Assembly (NCBI RefSeq): GCF_001522545.3
Contig: NC_031770.1
Span: forward strand, 107,424,130-107,488,129
Source: Parus major
Lineage: Eukaryota; Chordata; Aves; Passeriformes; Paridae
Length of the DNA: 64,000 nucleotides
Direction: 5' to 3'
Shown: positions 51,101-63,745 of the stretch, piece by piece
How positions within the stretch are numbered: position 1 is the first letter of the stretch
Layout: each line of letters begins with the position of its first letter
Notes under the pieces: generated by a model
What the model was told of the DNA's origin: nothing
Seen by the model: only the letters and a program-made list of their open reading frames with translations
Databases searched by the model: none
Made by a program: the position numbers and the translations under genes

Positions 51101-51289
51101 AGGTAATTTTATTTGATTTTCAGTTTTGTTTTTAGCAGTTGGAGAAATTAATAATGGCAAGTGCTGTTGGTGAAAATTATTTTGAAGTTAGTAGCTTTTG
51201 AAATAAAGTCTGAAGTTAGAGGAGAATAATTTTTTTTGAAAAGTCATTTTCAGTGACCTTATGGAGCTGGTAAAAAGTGTCTCCTAAGA

Positions 51290-52420
51290 GGATTATCTGA
51301 GAGACCAAGAAGAACATGAGAATTAGCAGCTAAGGAGGCACTTTTGAATGCATAATGGAGATTATCTATCCTGATGCAAAGGACAGATGGGACATACAAT
51401 GAGAGACTGTTAGGGCAAGATCAGATATCCTTTTGCTTTAGAGCAGTTTAAGGATTTATATATAATGCGAAAATCAAGTGTGCAAAATCACAAAATAAGT
51501 TTCCATTATCAGAGGTTTTAAATAAGAACAAGGGAAGTCTTGTGATGGATAAAAATTAAAACAATGTGTAAATCCATTCATAGCAAGATACATAATGTGG
51601 GAAGGGTTATGGTGTGACTGATTTCATTTATGTTATATAATAACGCAGATAATTACCTAAATTAATAGAAAAAACAACCCTAGTACTGGCCAGAGCAAAG
51701 AAAAACTGCAAAAAATGCAGGGGTAAGACAGATATTTAAGTGTATAGAAGCTGCTAAAATCTACCTAAGTATGCTTTAGGATGCAGCTGAAATAATTTTT
51801 TGCTATATGAAATTGTCTTTAAGAATTCATAGGTTACAAAGAGACTGTTGAGGATGAGAGTTTAAAAAAATAGCATATGTGTTTAAAAGGGGCAGAGGAG
51901 AAAGACCTGGACAATTACAGGTATTTTTATCTGACTCAAATTTTGGAAATAAGTTTGGAAGTACTTTGGAGGTAATTAGGCATAGGCTGTGTAGACCAAG
52001 TCATGTCAAATCAATGTGCCTTCCTTGTTTGACAGAGCAATGGGATAAGTGGGATAAAAAAGATGTGGAGTGTAGATATTTTGACTAAAGCTTTCACACT
52101 GTTCAAGTAATTTCCATAAGTAATCTACACTCCAAATATAATTTCCATAAGGTGGGTGCATAGTTGTTTACAGAATGTCTAAACCAGAACCAGTTCATTC
52201 TCAAATGGTGAAGCCATTTAAGTAGATGAGCTCACATGTTCCTTCCTGAAAGCAGGTTGAGAATGATGACAGTAGTCAAAAGGGAAAAATCTCCAAAAGT
52301 GGTCTAGTATGGCAGGGTCAAAATTCTAAACAACCCTTGGTTAAACAACAGGATGAAGTTTAGTGCAAAAAGAAATAAAGTTGCAGCTGTATAGAGACAT
52401 TCACATAACTAAACAGTTGT
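51290..52420 (+). mobile_element. Ancient degraded CR1-like LINE reverse-transcriptase region, sense
   Basis: Pieces match the reverse-transcriptase region of amniote CR1/L3-type elements in order: GAGAAAGACCTGGACAATTAC, AAGTTTGGAAGTACTTTGGAG, CATGTCAAATCAATGTGCC, TTGACAGAGCAATGGGATAAG, GTAGATATTTTGACTAAAGC (relic of the VDIL-DFSKAF block), CATAAGGTGGGTGCATAGTTG and AACAACAGGATGAAGTTTAG. Stops and small insertions are common, and a short segment around 52108-52150 seems locally duplicated (CATAAGTAATCTACACTCC and TTTCCATAAG twice). It looks much older than the CR1 3' ends nearby. Confidence 0.65.
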
Positions 52421-52501
52421 GTGATGCAAATCTTTCGAATTCTAATGAATTGTAGTGGATAATTAGCAGCAGTACCACACTTCTGTAATCAAAACAAATG
52501 T

Positions 52502-52852
52502 TTTGGTATGGGTTAGAAGGGATCCTCAAATATCATCTGGTTCCATCCCCTGCCATGGGCAGGGACACCTTCCACTATCCCAGATTGCTCCAAGCCCCAT
52601 CCAACCTGGCCTTGAACACTTCCAGGAAAGAATTTCTACCTTAGGTCCAATCTAAACCTGCCCTCTTTAGTTTAAGGTCATTGCCCCTTGTCTGGCCCTG
52701 GTAAAAGTCTGTCTCCATCTTTCTTAAATATCCTCTTTAAGTATCCCAAGGCTGTCATACAGCTCAGAACTCCTAAAGCCTTCTCTTCTCCAGGCTGAAC
52801 AACCCCAAAATCTCTCAGCCTTTCCTTTATAGGCGAGGTGCTCTAGCCCAAG
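52502..52852 (-). mobile_element. CR1 LINE 3' fragment, antisense
   Basis: GGGTTAGAAGGGATCCTCAAA, CCCCTGCCATGGGCAGGGAC, ACCTTCCACTATCCCAGATTG, CTTCTCTTCTCCAGGCTGAAC and CTCTCAGCCTTTCCTTTATAG are reverse-strand CR1 landmarks extending well into the 3' half of the element. Confidence 0.93.
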
Positions 52853-53760
52853 TTTGCAGTTGAAGCTGTGCTGTTTGGCTCTGGTGAGACTCTTTAGACT
52901 TTTCAGATACACATTTTCTTTTCTAGAAAGGAAATTTCATGTTGCTACCTTGTTTACAGAGCCTGAGAAGAAAACCACTGATGTGTGAAAAGTAGTACCT
53001 TTATCTTTAGAAACAGCTGATTCCATGAGAGGAACTGTAGGGCTGTGTGACCAGCCAGCATTCTGCAGGCGGCTGCCAGTCCTTGAACCAGAATCTGGGA
53101 GTTGTTGAGCTAAAAAAAATTCTTATTAATCAAGACAGCTGGGAGCAAAGCCAAATGCTGGGCCATAGCAGAAATGAGTATGCTGCTTATGTTAGGCAGA
53201 AGTAAATTATTGGTGTACTTACAATTTTAGAGGCTTAGGAGCTGATGCCTTTTTGCCTGATTTTTTTTTTTTTAATAAGTAAATAAAGAATAAAGATATT
53301 TAGCTATCTGCTTAATACCTTTGTAACAATTTATTAGAATGACACTGTTGAAAAACTGTAGTGATGTAAGCAAGCTGCCTGCAATCCTAACTCCCAAAGT
53401 GGTGATATTTTTTGCGATAGGGGAAGAAGCTTGGCAAACAGTAGCAGTCACGAAACAAGAATTTACTCTATGCATGCTGCATCCTAGAAAACAGTACAGA
53501 ATATTTTCTCATGTCATTGGCTCAGTGTAAAATTCCTGCTTAAGCTTTAACTATTATACAGTTTTATAGATAATGTATGGTATAGTGAAATAGAAGCAGA
53601 GCAAAGGACAGTAATAATTCTATAAAGAAAAGGTCTTGGATAAGGGGAATTTACTTTGGAAATAAGTAGTTGGTAAAATGATGGTATAATGGGAATGTGT
53701 GTAAAATGAGGTGTGGGTGATAATGCTGCAGATTGGTACCTATTTAACTACTCTATTTTA

Positions 53761-54022
53761 GAATCATAAAATTACAGAGTCACAGACTGGTTTGGATTGC
53801 AAGGGACCTTAAAGATTATCCAGTTCCACCTCCTGCCATGGGCAGGGACACCTTCCACTATCCCAGGTTGCTCCAAGCCCTGTTCTTCCTGCTCTTGAAC
53901 GCTCCTAGGGATGGGGCAGCCACAGCTTCCCTGGGCAACCTGTGCCAGGGCCTCACCACCTTCACAGGAAAGAATTTCTTTCTGATACCCAATATAAACC
54001 TGATCTCTTTCGGTTGAGACCA
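53761..54022 (-). mobile_element. CR1 LINE 3' fragment, antisense
   Basis: It starts GAATCATAAAATTACAGAG, followed by GGATTGCAAGGGACCTTAAAG, CCTGCCATGGGCAGGGACACC and GGCAACCTGTGCCAGGGCC, and ends near CTGATCTCTTTCGGTTG. It appears less diverged than most copies in the window. Confidence 0.94.
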
Positions 54023-54570
54023 CTTGCTTATATAAGGGTACCCTCATTGATTTATTCCCCACTAATGTTTTCCATTAAATTTGAAGTTTATGTGTAGCAA
54101 ATCCAGTTCTATTGTGTTTCTGGTTTGAGTATCCCTTGGAGAAAGTCTGGACTATGCTGAGCATGAATGTGCTCACATATGGTCACATGAATGTGTTCAC
54201 GTTTAGTTGATAATTTGCTCTTCTTAATTAAATATTAACATCCCATCTTGATTAAATACACAGTTCTCTATTTCAGTTCAGAAGTGTAAATTCTGTTCTT
54301 GGGGCTACAACTGGTGCTGCTTCTCCAGTGCAGTAATGTGCAGCTGCACGCAGGCACATTCCATGCATCAGACTGAGTGCTCTGGGACACCCTCTGAACT
54401 CTGGAGATGTAACCTCCACAGTGAACAGGTGGCTTCCCTTTATTTTGAATGACTGCTTCCACCAGATTTGGCATCCCACTCCTCCTGTCATTTAAAATCT
54501 ATCTGCACCAAAAAAATCTCCTTGACCTCAAAGCCAGACTCCTTAAGTCTGCACTGTGTCATGGGAGGCT

Positions 54571-54772
54571 TAGGTTGGGCTCCCCCAGAGGGTGGTTGGG
54601 CACTGAGTAATGGTAATGGTCACAGCCCCAAGGCTGACAGAGCTCAGGGAGTGTTTAGAAAACACTCTCAGACACAGGGTGGGATTGTTGGGGTGTCCTG
54701 TTCAGGGCCAGGAGTTGGACTTGGATGATCCTTGTGGGTCTCTTCCAGTTCTGGACGTTCTCTGGTTCTACA
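54571..54772 (+). mobile_element. CR1 LINE 3' fragment, sense
   Basis: CCCCAGAGGGTGGTTGGGCAC, CCAGGAGTTGGACTTGGATG and ATCCTTGTGGGTCTCTTCCAG followed by TCTCTGGTTCTAC are consistent with a CR1 subfamily whose end reads GGACTTGATGATCCTTGTGG. It overlaps the start of a 198-codon open frame that I reject as a gene. Confidence 0.8.
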
Positions 54773-55172
54773 CATCTGTCTCCAATGTTCCAGACTGGCA
54801 TAAGGGCATTTACAAGGCAAATGCAACACAGAGCCAGTGTGAAACAGTGCCACAGGGCAAGAAACTATGGAATAGTGATTATTTTTGTGTCCTACTTATT
54901 TGTTTAAAACTTGTTCATAAAAAAAAAAATCTCCTTTGTTACCACTCTGCTTGCCAGTCACAAGGCTTATTCCTTCTCACCAATTGCCCTGCATTTGTGG
55001 ACAGCAGCTTCAGTTTCATAATCCCAGACCAGTATCTTTCTAATATCATGCTGTTACTGATGTATTTTTCACATCAGGAAATGAAAATGATTTTGATGAA
55101 GAGCAGTGCTAGTTTTAGCTCTAATATAGGATTAGTCTACTTTCTAATTCTTGTTTCTAAACAGAAATCGTG

Positions 55173-55195
55173 CCAACTGGAAATTTTCCAGTTGG
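55173..55195. repeat. Perfect 11-bp palindrome
   Basis: The arms CCAACTGGAAA and TTTCCAGTTGG are exact reverse complements with one central T. The arms include CAACTG/CAGTTG E-box-like hexamers. Function is unknown. Confidence 0.95.
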
Positions 55196-55742
55196 TTGAA
55201 AAATGACATGGGAGCAGTTTGGTCAAGAAAATTTGCTTTTTCACCCTGGGGTTCCTTCCATCTGCCTAATAAAACAATTATATCACTGTAAGACTGAAAT
55301 TCCCTGTGTCCTGTCTAGAAGGGGATGGTACTAATGGCTGTTGAGTCAGATTGAAACCTCTGCTTCTTTTTCTGACCTTCTGTACCCAGTACAGAACCTG
55401 TATCTGTAATCTCAGCCTTTTTGGGTGCTGGAATCTGCTTACTAAGTCCCCATAAATCCTCTTTCCTAGCCTGCACAAGCCCAGTTTTCTGATATGTGCT
55501 AAATTCTTGATGTCATGAGCTCTATAACACTATAAAGTTCTAAAGCCTAATTAAGCATTGTGGTGTATACTGGAAATTATAATATGCTGTTGAAATCTTT
55601 TTTAATAGACAGGCAAACCATTGTGTGGTGTTCCTTTGGTATTTCAGCATCTGTGCAGCTTGAGATCCTGGCATCCTCTAAAGACTGCGACCTCTGATGG
55701 GGAAGAAAAAAGCCTCTCCAAGTGTAAAAATATTTCAAGAGC

Positions 55743-55774
55743 TTTTTTTTTTTGAGCTGCTTTTTTTTTTTTTC
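55743..55774. repeat. Two poly-T runs separated by GAGCTGC
   Basis: Two T homopolymers of roughly 11 and 13 bases flank GAGCTGC. The open frame through it on the minus strand is lysine-rich low complexity. Confidence 0.85.
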
Positions 55775-56173
55775 CACTGAAGTTTATTAAAACTGGAAAG
55801 CATCTTCAGGTTTTTTGTAGGTCAGTGCTGATCTGGGGGTTCCAGTGACAATCTAGAATCAGCATGGAGAGAAGAGTGTATCATCTCTGTTTATGCAGAT
55901 GCTTTCCATCCATTTTCTGCCATGGTCTGCAAAATCAAATTCACAATTAAACTTTTCAGACTGCTAACAGCATTAAGAGGAATTATACCCAGCAGATTAT
56001 AGCTCATTTGACCCTCCTCTGAGGGCACCAAATCAGTGTGTGTGTGAGAATGAGAAGCTCATAGTCTTTTATAACTCTTTCAATGCAATGAACATTCTAG
56101 TCTGGAAGTTCTGCTGTTTGGAGTCTGGAGGAACAGACTTCTACCTGTAGTTATTCCTTTTTTTGAACTGAAG

Positions 56174-56210
56174 ATACATATATATCTATATATGTATGTA
56201 CATATATTTA
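56174..56210. repeat. TA-rich microsatellite
   Basis: Interrupted TA/TATC/TATG dinucleotide repeat, similar in make-up to the tract at 5239-5290. Confidence 0.85.
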
Positions 56211-56419
56211 CACTGATGTCTTTACACTTTAGCACAATTCCTGTTGTGGGGAAAGTCTCTATCCGATGTTCAAATAAATCCAATTGTTCTCTTATAAACA
56301 ATTAGTGAAGGAAGCACTCCAAGGAGGAAATTATGTTAAAAAGAAAATGTGCATAAAGAATTGATGATGAACATGGATCTTCACTGACAAGCTACAGAAG
56401 GAGATGTGCTCTATTCCTC

Positions 56420-56530
56420 TGAGCATGTGGCCTCCTCTGGACCTGCTCCATCAGGTCCATGTCCTTTCTGAAGTGGGGTCCCCAATGCTGGATGCAGTAG
56501 AGGGCCAGAATCCCCTCCCTCACCTCCTGC
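56420..56530 (-). mobile_element. CR1 LINE internal fragment, antisense
   Basis: CCTCTGGACCTGCTCCATCAG, GTCCATGTCCTTTCTGAAG, TGGGGTCCCCAATGCTGGATG and AGGGCCAGAATCCCCTCCC are the reverse-strand CR1 segment lying 5' of the usual terminal region. No 3' end is attached. Confidence 0.85.
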
Positions 56531-57957
56531 ACTCATTGTTTTTGGTTCATCCAAAGACATATGTGATATATATCAATGTAATGTCAATACCCCCAATTTG
56601 TCACATTTGTAAACAGGACATTTCCTTTTCTTCCAGCCCAGTGATGATTTTTTTTAGTTTTCTTTTTACCACTTCCTTACATGTTTATCTCTGATACTTT
56701 TGTTTATGCCTTTAATTCTGAAACACCATTTACTTGTAGTTGATGTAGATTTTCTAAAGACTCCACTCAGCCACTTGACTGGAGGAAAAGTATTCCCATC
56801 CTTGGTTTATCTTCATTGTACAAAGAGCCTCCAGTCTCAGAGGCTGCAGCTCCTAGGAGCTGCTCAGATGTACAAACAACAGACCTGCTCGAGTAATTTG
56901 CAAATGAAGTGTAAGACAGGGAATGACAGATGGTTGGGACAGACTGGGAAGAGCAAGGAACAGTCAAACAGCACAAGCAGAGTGCTAGAGTGTAGTCACA
57001 GAGCTGCTGGTTGTGGCTGGGGGGTCACTGACTGTGGGCTGCAGAGGAAGTAGAGAGGATGATGATGACAGGACGTGCATTGGTGGGTCAGGAATCTCCC
57101 TTGTACCATTTTTCATCAGTTAAATAATATTTATGGAGCTGCATGATATTAGATTCTATTCTGCTCTCCTACTTGGTTTTTTTTTGATTTTTTTTTTTTC
57201 TTCATAGTCACTTTCAAAATTGTCAGTGTCCTTTCCAAATCCAGACAAGTTGAAACTGTATTTTTAGTCCTATTTGTGCAGTTTGCAGTGTTAGAGGAGA
57301 GGAGAGGGAGAAAGCATTCCCCATGACTGATGAGAACAGCTGAAATGCTATAAATGTTGATCACTGTAGGCAAAACAGTAAATCAGGAACGGGCAATGCA
57401 AGCATTTTATTTGTTTAAACTGTCTCATGGCTTGTTCTTGTTTATTTTTCCAGTTTAACTGGGTTGACAGTGTCAGGGAATACTAGTGTGCATTTTATGG
57501 TTGTTTTACAATGTTGCATCTCAAAGAGTATAAATAAGACACAGTTTCTCAGCTCTTGGTGTTGCTTTACTGTAGTTCATCTTGCATTTAGCATTTTGTA
57601 CACTGACACCCTGATTCTGCATCACAGCAACAGAGGTGTCCCCTGACACTTCCACAGCCTCAATAACAGATTTTTAAGAGGCTGAGGTTTCTATACTCCA
57701 GTGGGGGATTGTGTAGAAGTAAAATGATTCATAATGAATTATAGAAACTCTGGTTCTACTTCCATGGTTTCCTGTGAGCCTGTGGTTTTCCAGTGTGGCT
57801 GTGGGTCTGTCCTGGCCTCAGTGTCACCATTAACAGGACAGTGGGGTGGACTCAGAAGCTTGAGATGAAATTACAGTTGCCAAAGATGGATTAAAAATAG
57901 TGTCACAATAAGATAAGATAGCTTTTCTTACAGCATCAAAGTTTATACAGTTAATAG

Positions 57958-58169
57958 GACGAAATTCCTTGATCTGAGGGTATTAAGGCCCTGGCACAGG
58001 TTGCCCAGAACAGCTGTGGCTGCCCCATCCCTGGAAGTGTCCAAGGTCAGGTGAGACAGGGCTTGGAGCAACCTGGTTTAGTGGAAGGTGCCCCTGCCTA
58101 TAGCAGGGGTTTGGAACTAGGTGAGCTTTAAGGTCCCTTCCATCCCAAACCATTCTATAGTTCTATGAA
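57958..58169 (+). mobile_element. CR1 LINE 3' fragment, sense
   Basis: GGCCCTGGCACAGGTTGCCC, CTGCCCCATCCCTGGAAGTG, GCTTGGAGCAACCTGGTTTAG, TTTAAGGTCCCTTCCATCCC and the end ATTCTATAGTTCTATGAA give a near-consensus CR1 terminus. Confidence 0.94.
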
Positions 58170-61100
58170 TATGAGTAATTTTCACACAGCTTCTCATAAT
58201 GAGTAATTTCAGCCCTTGTTTTGTGCACAGGTTTGACCACCATTCCCTTATTTATTAGTGTCTCTAGCACTTCAGTTTGGTTGTGGAGTTTTTTTCTTCT
58301 CTTGGAGTGCCAGCTAACTATTTTTATGAGAGATATGGACTTGTGTCTACATTAGCATTTTGAGTCTGAACTGAACATTCTCATGAGGCAGCTTTCCTGT
58401 TGCTCTTCATTAACTGTGCTTTTTGTTCACTTCACAGAGCAGTTCATGAACTGGATGCCTTTCAGATGAAATTCATATAGAAGATGCAGTCTAGTAGTGT
58501 GCCTGATATGCTCCAGCTGGTAATGGGCATTCAGTCCATGGCACCTGATCAGAAAGTCCTCAGCACCAACTGTTTTGCTGCAGAGATCTGTTCTTGGAAC
58601 ATTTCTTATTAACATAAATGTAGCAGCTTTTGGTAAAAACTAATTAAGGTTATTTTTCTTCTTTATTTTGTGTTCTAAATTAAGATAATAAGAACTTTGG
58701 AAACATATACACTGTAATTTGTTCCTTTTGCTACCAATTAATTGTTGGGCTTAACAACAGGAACAAGACAAAAGTGATAGCTGGTATTGTATTATGAACA
58801 TTCTTAAATCCAGTGCAGATAAGCCCCTTAGATTTCACTACCTAATCTACTCAGATATTGTTTTAAATCTTAATGTAAACAAAAATAGACAGTTTTTTCA
58901 GGACAGTCTGAATATTTTCTTCATGTCTTTGTTGTTAGCATTATTTTTACCATTCTCAAGCCAAAATATAAGGCTGCTATTTGGAAAACAAATGCATTAA
59001 ATATTCCACAAATCTTTTCAGGTTTTGATGATTTTTTTTTTCCATTGCCAAATACAATGCAAAAGAGAAAAAAAAAAAAAAAGACATCTATTAGGTGATG
59101 TTGCACAATAATGGTAGCCAGCACTGGAATCAAATGTAGCTTTTCAGGGAACAAAGAATGATGTCTCTACAGAACATCCCACTCAACATTTCAACTGGGG
59201 TTGAGACTAATGGATCTGGTCATTGAATGTGCACTTTGCCAGCTGGTTTGAAAGAGCACTTCCAGCATTTCAGGGAGCTCATACAGCATCTGGAACTGGA
59301 GTGCTTCAGATATGGTGTGCTCAGAAAGGCTGTGGCTGATGATACAGTAAAATAACAGTGCTCCTATAAAGAAGAAATGTAAAATGTGGATTTTTCTTTT
59401 AGCTCAATCGTTGGGTGTGAAATTGAATTGAGAACTCTCCAAACTATATTAAATCAGCCCCTTGGCATTGCCACAGGAACAATTTATTTCATCTTGAAGG
59501 AGCCTTTGGTTTCCAGATCAGTGGAGCTAAGCAGGAGGAATGTGCGTCACATTGAGGTAAACAGGGATGTGAGCTGGTTAAAAACAGAAAAGGCAACGCA
59601 GCAAAATTCTGTGCCCCTGACATTTGTCAGCCTCTTCCGAAATGTGAATGCCTTTCCATGAAGCTTTGGGGCAGATATTATCTCTGTACCTTTTGTTGTG
59701 CTGATGAGCTGGAAGACGAAGCTAAATTTATTTGGTTCAGCTGATTTTTCAAGAGGGACATCTGTGTTGTTCTGTTCCCCCGGATGTTCGGGTGCTGTCA
59801 TGCCGTGGTGGGCATGTAATGCAGGAGGGCTGGTGAGGGATGAATGCCTCTTCCTGCCTTAGTCCCAGTGTGAGGTGAGACCAGCAAACTTCTTCCAGCT
59901 CCTGACCTGCTTTTGCCATCAGGGCTCTTTGAGAAATGATGAATTACAAATGTCTTTACAACACTGTGTAACGTTTGTTATACTGTCTCAAAGTCCTTCT
60001 CTGGAACAAGAGACTGGATCTGTAAGCAGTAAGCATTGCTGCAAATATTTCACTGTACAAAGAATGATTTTGGTGCAATGTGGAGGGTAGAACAGTCAAT
60101 GCATCTTTCAGGATCTAAAAGTTCTATGCAGATGCCTCTGAACAGCCCTGGTGTGTAAGGATAACACAGCAGGAGGTGTGAGCCGTGGACCAGGGCTGTG
60201 TTTTGTGGCCAGTGTGCTCCTGTTTGGGAGGTTGGTCTACTGGAAATTGCAGAGCAATGAGGCCATTGAGCATCATTTCTGAAATACAAACTGTGCATTC
60301 TTTACATAATAAAGCTTAAAGGTGTTAGGCTCCCCTTTATCAGGATTGCAGTAGTACAGGAAAATCGATCCTCATTTTACTGGAGAGAGCAAAATCTAAT
60401 GTATTGTGTAACACCCCCATCTTGAAGCCCAGCCTTAAAATTTTTTATGGCTTTACTGTTTTATTTAATCTCTGGTTCACAATTTACCTGACCTTCACCT
60501 CTTGAAAACAGGAGAAAGCCAAGCATAGAACAACAAACTGAATGGACTGGGGTGGGAGACTGAGTTGGTTTGTTAATGTACTGAGAAAATTGTTCAATTT
60601 TGGAAGATGCTAATTACTGCCATGTTAATGTAAATAAACCCAAGCTCTTTCCAGCCCTGTCCCAATGCTCTACTCTAACTTCACGAAGAAATGAGCAGGG
60701 CTTTGCACAGAGTTGCAAGGTGAGGAACACACTGTTAGACAATCCAGTAACCAGGAGGTCACTACAGAGTGCTTTGTGATCCTTGTTACCTGACAAAATT
60801 GCCAGTGTTCCCTGGTTTTCTCCCCTTTCAAAATGTCTCACATGTAGAAATGTCCTTTTAAAATGTACCCTGGTGAATGACAGGTGGAAAGACACATTTT
60901 TCCCTTGCTTTTGGTAGCTGTGGGATTGCATGAGGGCTTCCCTTTGGTAACAGAAGAAACTTTCTGCAAACCAACATTCAGACAGTAATATTCAATGTGA
61001 ATATTTTATTTAAATAATATCCTGCACTACTTGTAAGGAGGGAGTAGGAAGATTCCACATTCTCAGCTACAGCTACCTACAGTGAAAGGTGAAATAAAAA

Positions 61101-61854
61101 GCTACCTGGAGACCTTTGCCTTAAGGGGATCTCTAAATGGTAAATTTTTATTTTATTCTCCTGCCATTACTTAAAGGCTGCAGGACAAGCCCATAGAAAT
61201 TCTCTATTTATCATCACTAGTTTAAAATATTTCCTCTCTTTACAGCACTCCTGGAATTTTAGCTGAGAATCAATAGTGGTTTTTCATATGCTCTATCAGG
61301 ATTTTCCAATGAGTTTCATCTTTTTAAAAACAGATAATTTGATCATTGAAGAGGCTGTTGCTTACACTGGCTACTTGTGGATGTTCCTGCTTTTAGGGAA
61401 TTTTCACATATGAGTTGTATCAAGCTTCTTGCTTGTTTTGTGTGGCTCATTAAATAACGGTTAAAAGCACTCCAGGTGAATGCAGTTCTTTTAAGTTTTC
61501 ATTTGACAAATCAAGATCCCTTTTTGTTTTCCTGTAGTCTTTCCTCTCCTTTTGTCTTTGAGAACCACAGGAATGCATAGTGCTCTTCTCTAATCTTTCC
61601 TTCTTACCCTTTTCATCAAAGTAATTAGGCTTTTTTCTATTTCTGGGGCAGTGGCATTTTGGTATGTTACAGGTCTAGTGCTAAATAACTGCCTTAAGTC
61701 TAAATCTTTTAACAGGCACTCTTTGTTTAATATCAACACTGTTGGTTATTTTAATTCTGCTAATCTCTTTCCCTTCACATTATTTATTGATTTCCTTACA
61801 CACAGATGCAGCAGGAAATGCCTCAATACTTCAGGTTCTGTTTCCCAGGGCAAG

Positions 61855-61945
61855 ATCCCAGAATCCCAGAACGGTTTGACCTGGAAGGGACCAGGGGCAC
61901 CTTCCACTACACCAGGTTGCTCAGGTTCCTGTTCAGCCTGTTCAT
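61855..61945 (-). mobile_element. CR1 LINE 3' fragment, antisense (short)
   Basis: GATCCCAGAATCCCAGAACGG, TTTGACCTGGAAGGGACC and CACCTTCCACTACACCAGG are reverse-strand CR1 terminal motifs. The middle of the usual terminal sequence is missing. Confidence 0.8.
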
Positions 61946-63270
61946 CCTGTGGATGGTTATCATCTACCTTTACCTCCTCTGATAGGTTCACAACTTCTCT
62001 GATCATCCTTGCAGTGTTTTGTTGCTCTTCCATCTTGCCTCCATCTTCCTTAATCGTGGATGAGAAGAGCCCCATACAGTACCCAAGTTAGGTAACTACA
62101 ATAGCCTTCACATGGCATTGACATATCTCAATGCTGAAATCTCTTCAGCTCATATTTTCCAGGCTTCTGATTTAGTATTTTTGTTAAATGTGTATCACCT
62201 TAGTGACTCCTTTATCCACCTTTATCCTCCTCCTTTATCTAGAAGTAACTGGTATATCCATCCTCTCTGCTATAAACAGGGAATGAATCTGTTCTTAGAT
62301 TGTTTTTGTTACAAGACTCTTCAGTGCACAGCTTCCACAGTTTTACCAGATTCTGTCTTTTTTCTTGTGTCTCATGAGAGCTTTGTAGGTTTGCAACCAG
62401 CGTGGCTTGTCTGGAAACAGAATACATCCAGCTCTGAGATAGGAGTTTATTTCTTAAAGGGACATTTATATCCACTACAGAACTACTTTCAGGGAAAACT
62501 AACTTAATAATTGTGAATTATATCCCTTTCCCTATTGTGGTTAGTTCCTTGGAGTATCTTTTACATGAATGAACAGGAAAAATTAAAATAGGAAAAATGC
62601 TTTCTTTATTTGCTTGCAAAACTCTAGGAAAAACATTCGGCTAAAGTTCTAAATCACAGCCATCTCCTAAATCAAATGTGTAGCAAGGGTGATAATGAGT
62701 GTAAACACACTGAATAATAAAATGTAATTTGGGTTCTGAGTTCTAGGGCTCTAATCCAAAGCTCACTGATGTCTGTGGAAAGGCTTCCATTGATTTGAAT
62801 TAGGCCTTGGCTTTTGTCCTGAATGAACACAATACCAGTGGAGCTATTCACGAAAGAAATGTTTGGAAATAAATCACAGGAACTTGCTGTGTCAGAACCC
62901 AATTCACTTGCTAATTATGGCTGTCATGTTTTACAATGCTCATTGTGTTGATACTTTGTCATAGTCCCTCACATGAACTAACCAAATTCAATCTTAAAAA
63001 AATAATTTGCTGCTGCTGCTGTTATTGGAACATTGTTTCTGGATCATTACTCTGACGTTTGAAACCTTTAACTTTTAGACTAAACCTGTTTATGCCAACT
63101 GTTTCCACTTGTTTTATGCCAACGTAGTCTTTTAGATTTACTCCATACAGTGTGATTTGTCCTTGTTCTGAACGGTACTGGTAAATTACTGATGACTGTC
63201 CATCTCAGGTTTTGTTTTGTTTTTCTAAATAAGCCGAGCATTTTCATTTTTTATTTAATAAGCTGTTAAT

Positions 63271-63745
63271 TCATAGAATTATGGAATGGTTAAAGATGGA
63301 AAAGACCTTTAAGATCACTGAATTTAACCATTAACCCAGCACTGCTGTGATGACCACTAACCCATCTCCCCAAGTGCCACATCCACCTGACTTTTGAGCA
63401 TTCCCAGTGATGGAGATTCCACCAATTGCTTGGGCAGTCTGTTCCAACACCTGTCGACCCTTTCAGTGAAGAAATTCTTCCTAATGTCCGGCTGAAACCT
63501 CCCCTGGCTCAGCTTGAGGCCGTGTCCTCTTGTCCTGTCCCTGTTCCCTGGGAGCAGATCCCGACCCCACCTGGCTGTCCCCTCCTGTCAGGGAGTTGTG
63601 CAGAGCCAGAGGTCCCTCCTGAGCCTCCTTTTCTCCAGGCTGAGCTTCCCCAGCTCCTCCCTCAGCTGCTCCTCATCAGAGCTGTGCTCCAGACCCTTCC
63701 CCAGCTCCATTCCCTTTTCTGGACTCATTCCAGCACCTCCCTGTA
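63271..63745 (-). mobile_element. CR1 LINE 3' fragment, antisense (long)
   Basis: TCATAGAATTATGGAATGG, ACCATTAACCCAGCACTGC, AAGTGCCACATCCACCTGAC, GGGCAGTCTGTTCCAACACC and CTTTTCTCCAGGCTGAGCTTC, followed by CAGCTGCTCCTCATCAGAGC, follow CR1 through nearly 480 bases. Open frames of 79 and 106 codons on the + strand are shadows of this element. Confidence 0.94.

Noticed and set aside
54610..55206. 198-codon open frame, the second longest in the window
   Set aside because: It begins within a CR1 fragment, runs through AT-rich DNA and a poly-A run coding lysines, and shows no recognised domain.
59386..59661. 91-codon open frame that looks less biased than others
   Set aside because: I checked it as a candidate RCAN2 or nested-gene exon; it lacks the RCAN FRTYD or RVRINF motifs and has no recognisable homology.
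61651..62507. Two adjacent open frames of 146 and 131 codons
   Set aside because: The first crosses an antisense CR1 fragment, and neither resembles a known protein; they are in different frames with no link.
63010..63024. Short GCT trinucleotide repeat
   Set aside because: Only about four units, within normal background for simple repeats.
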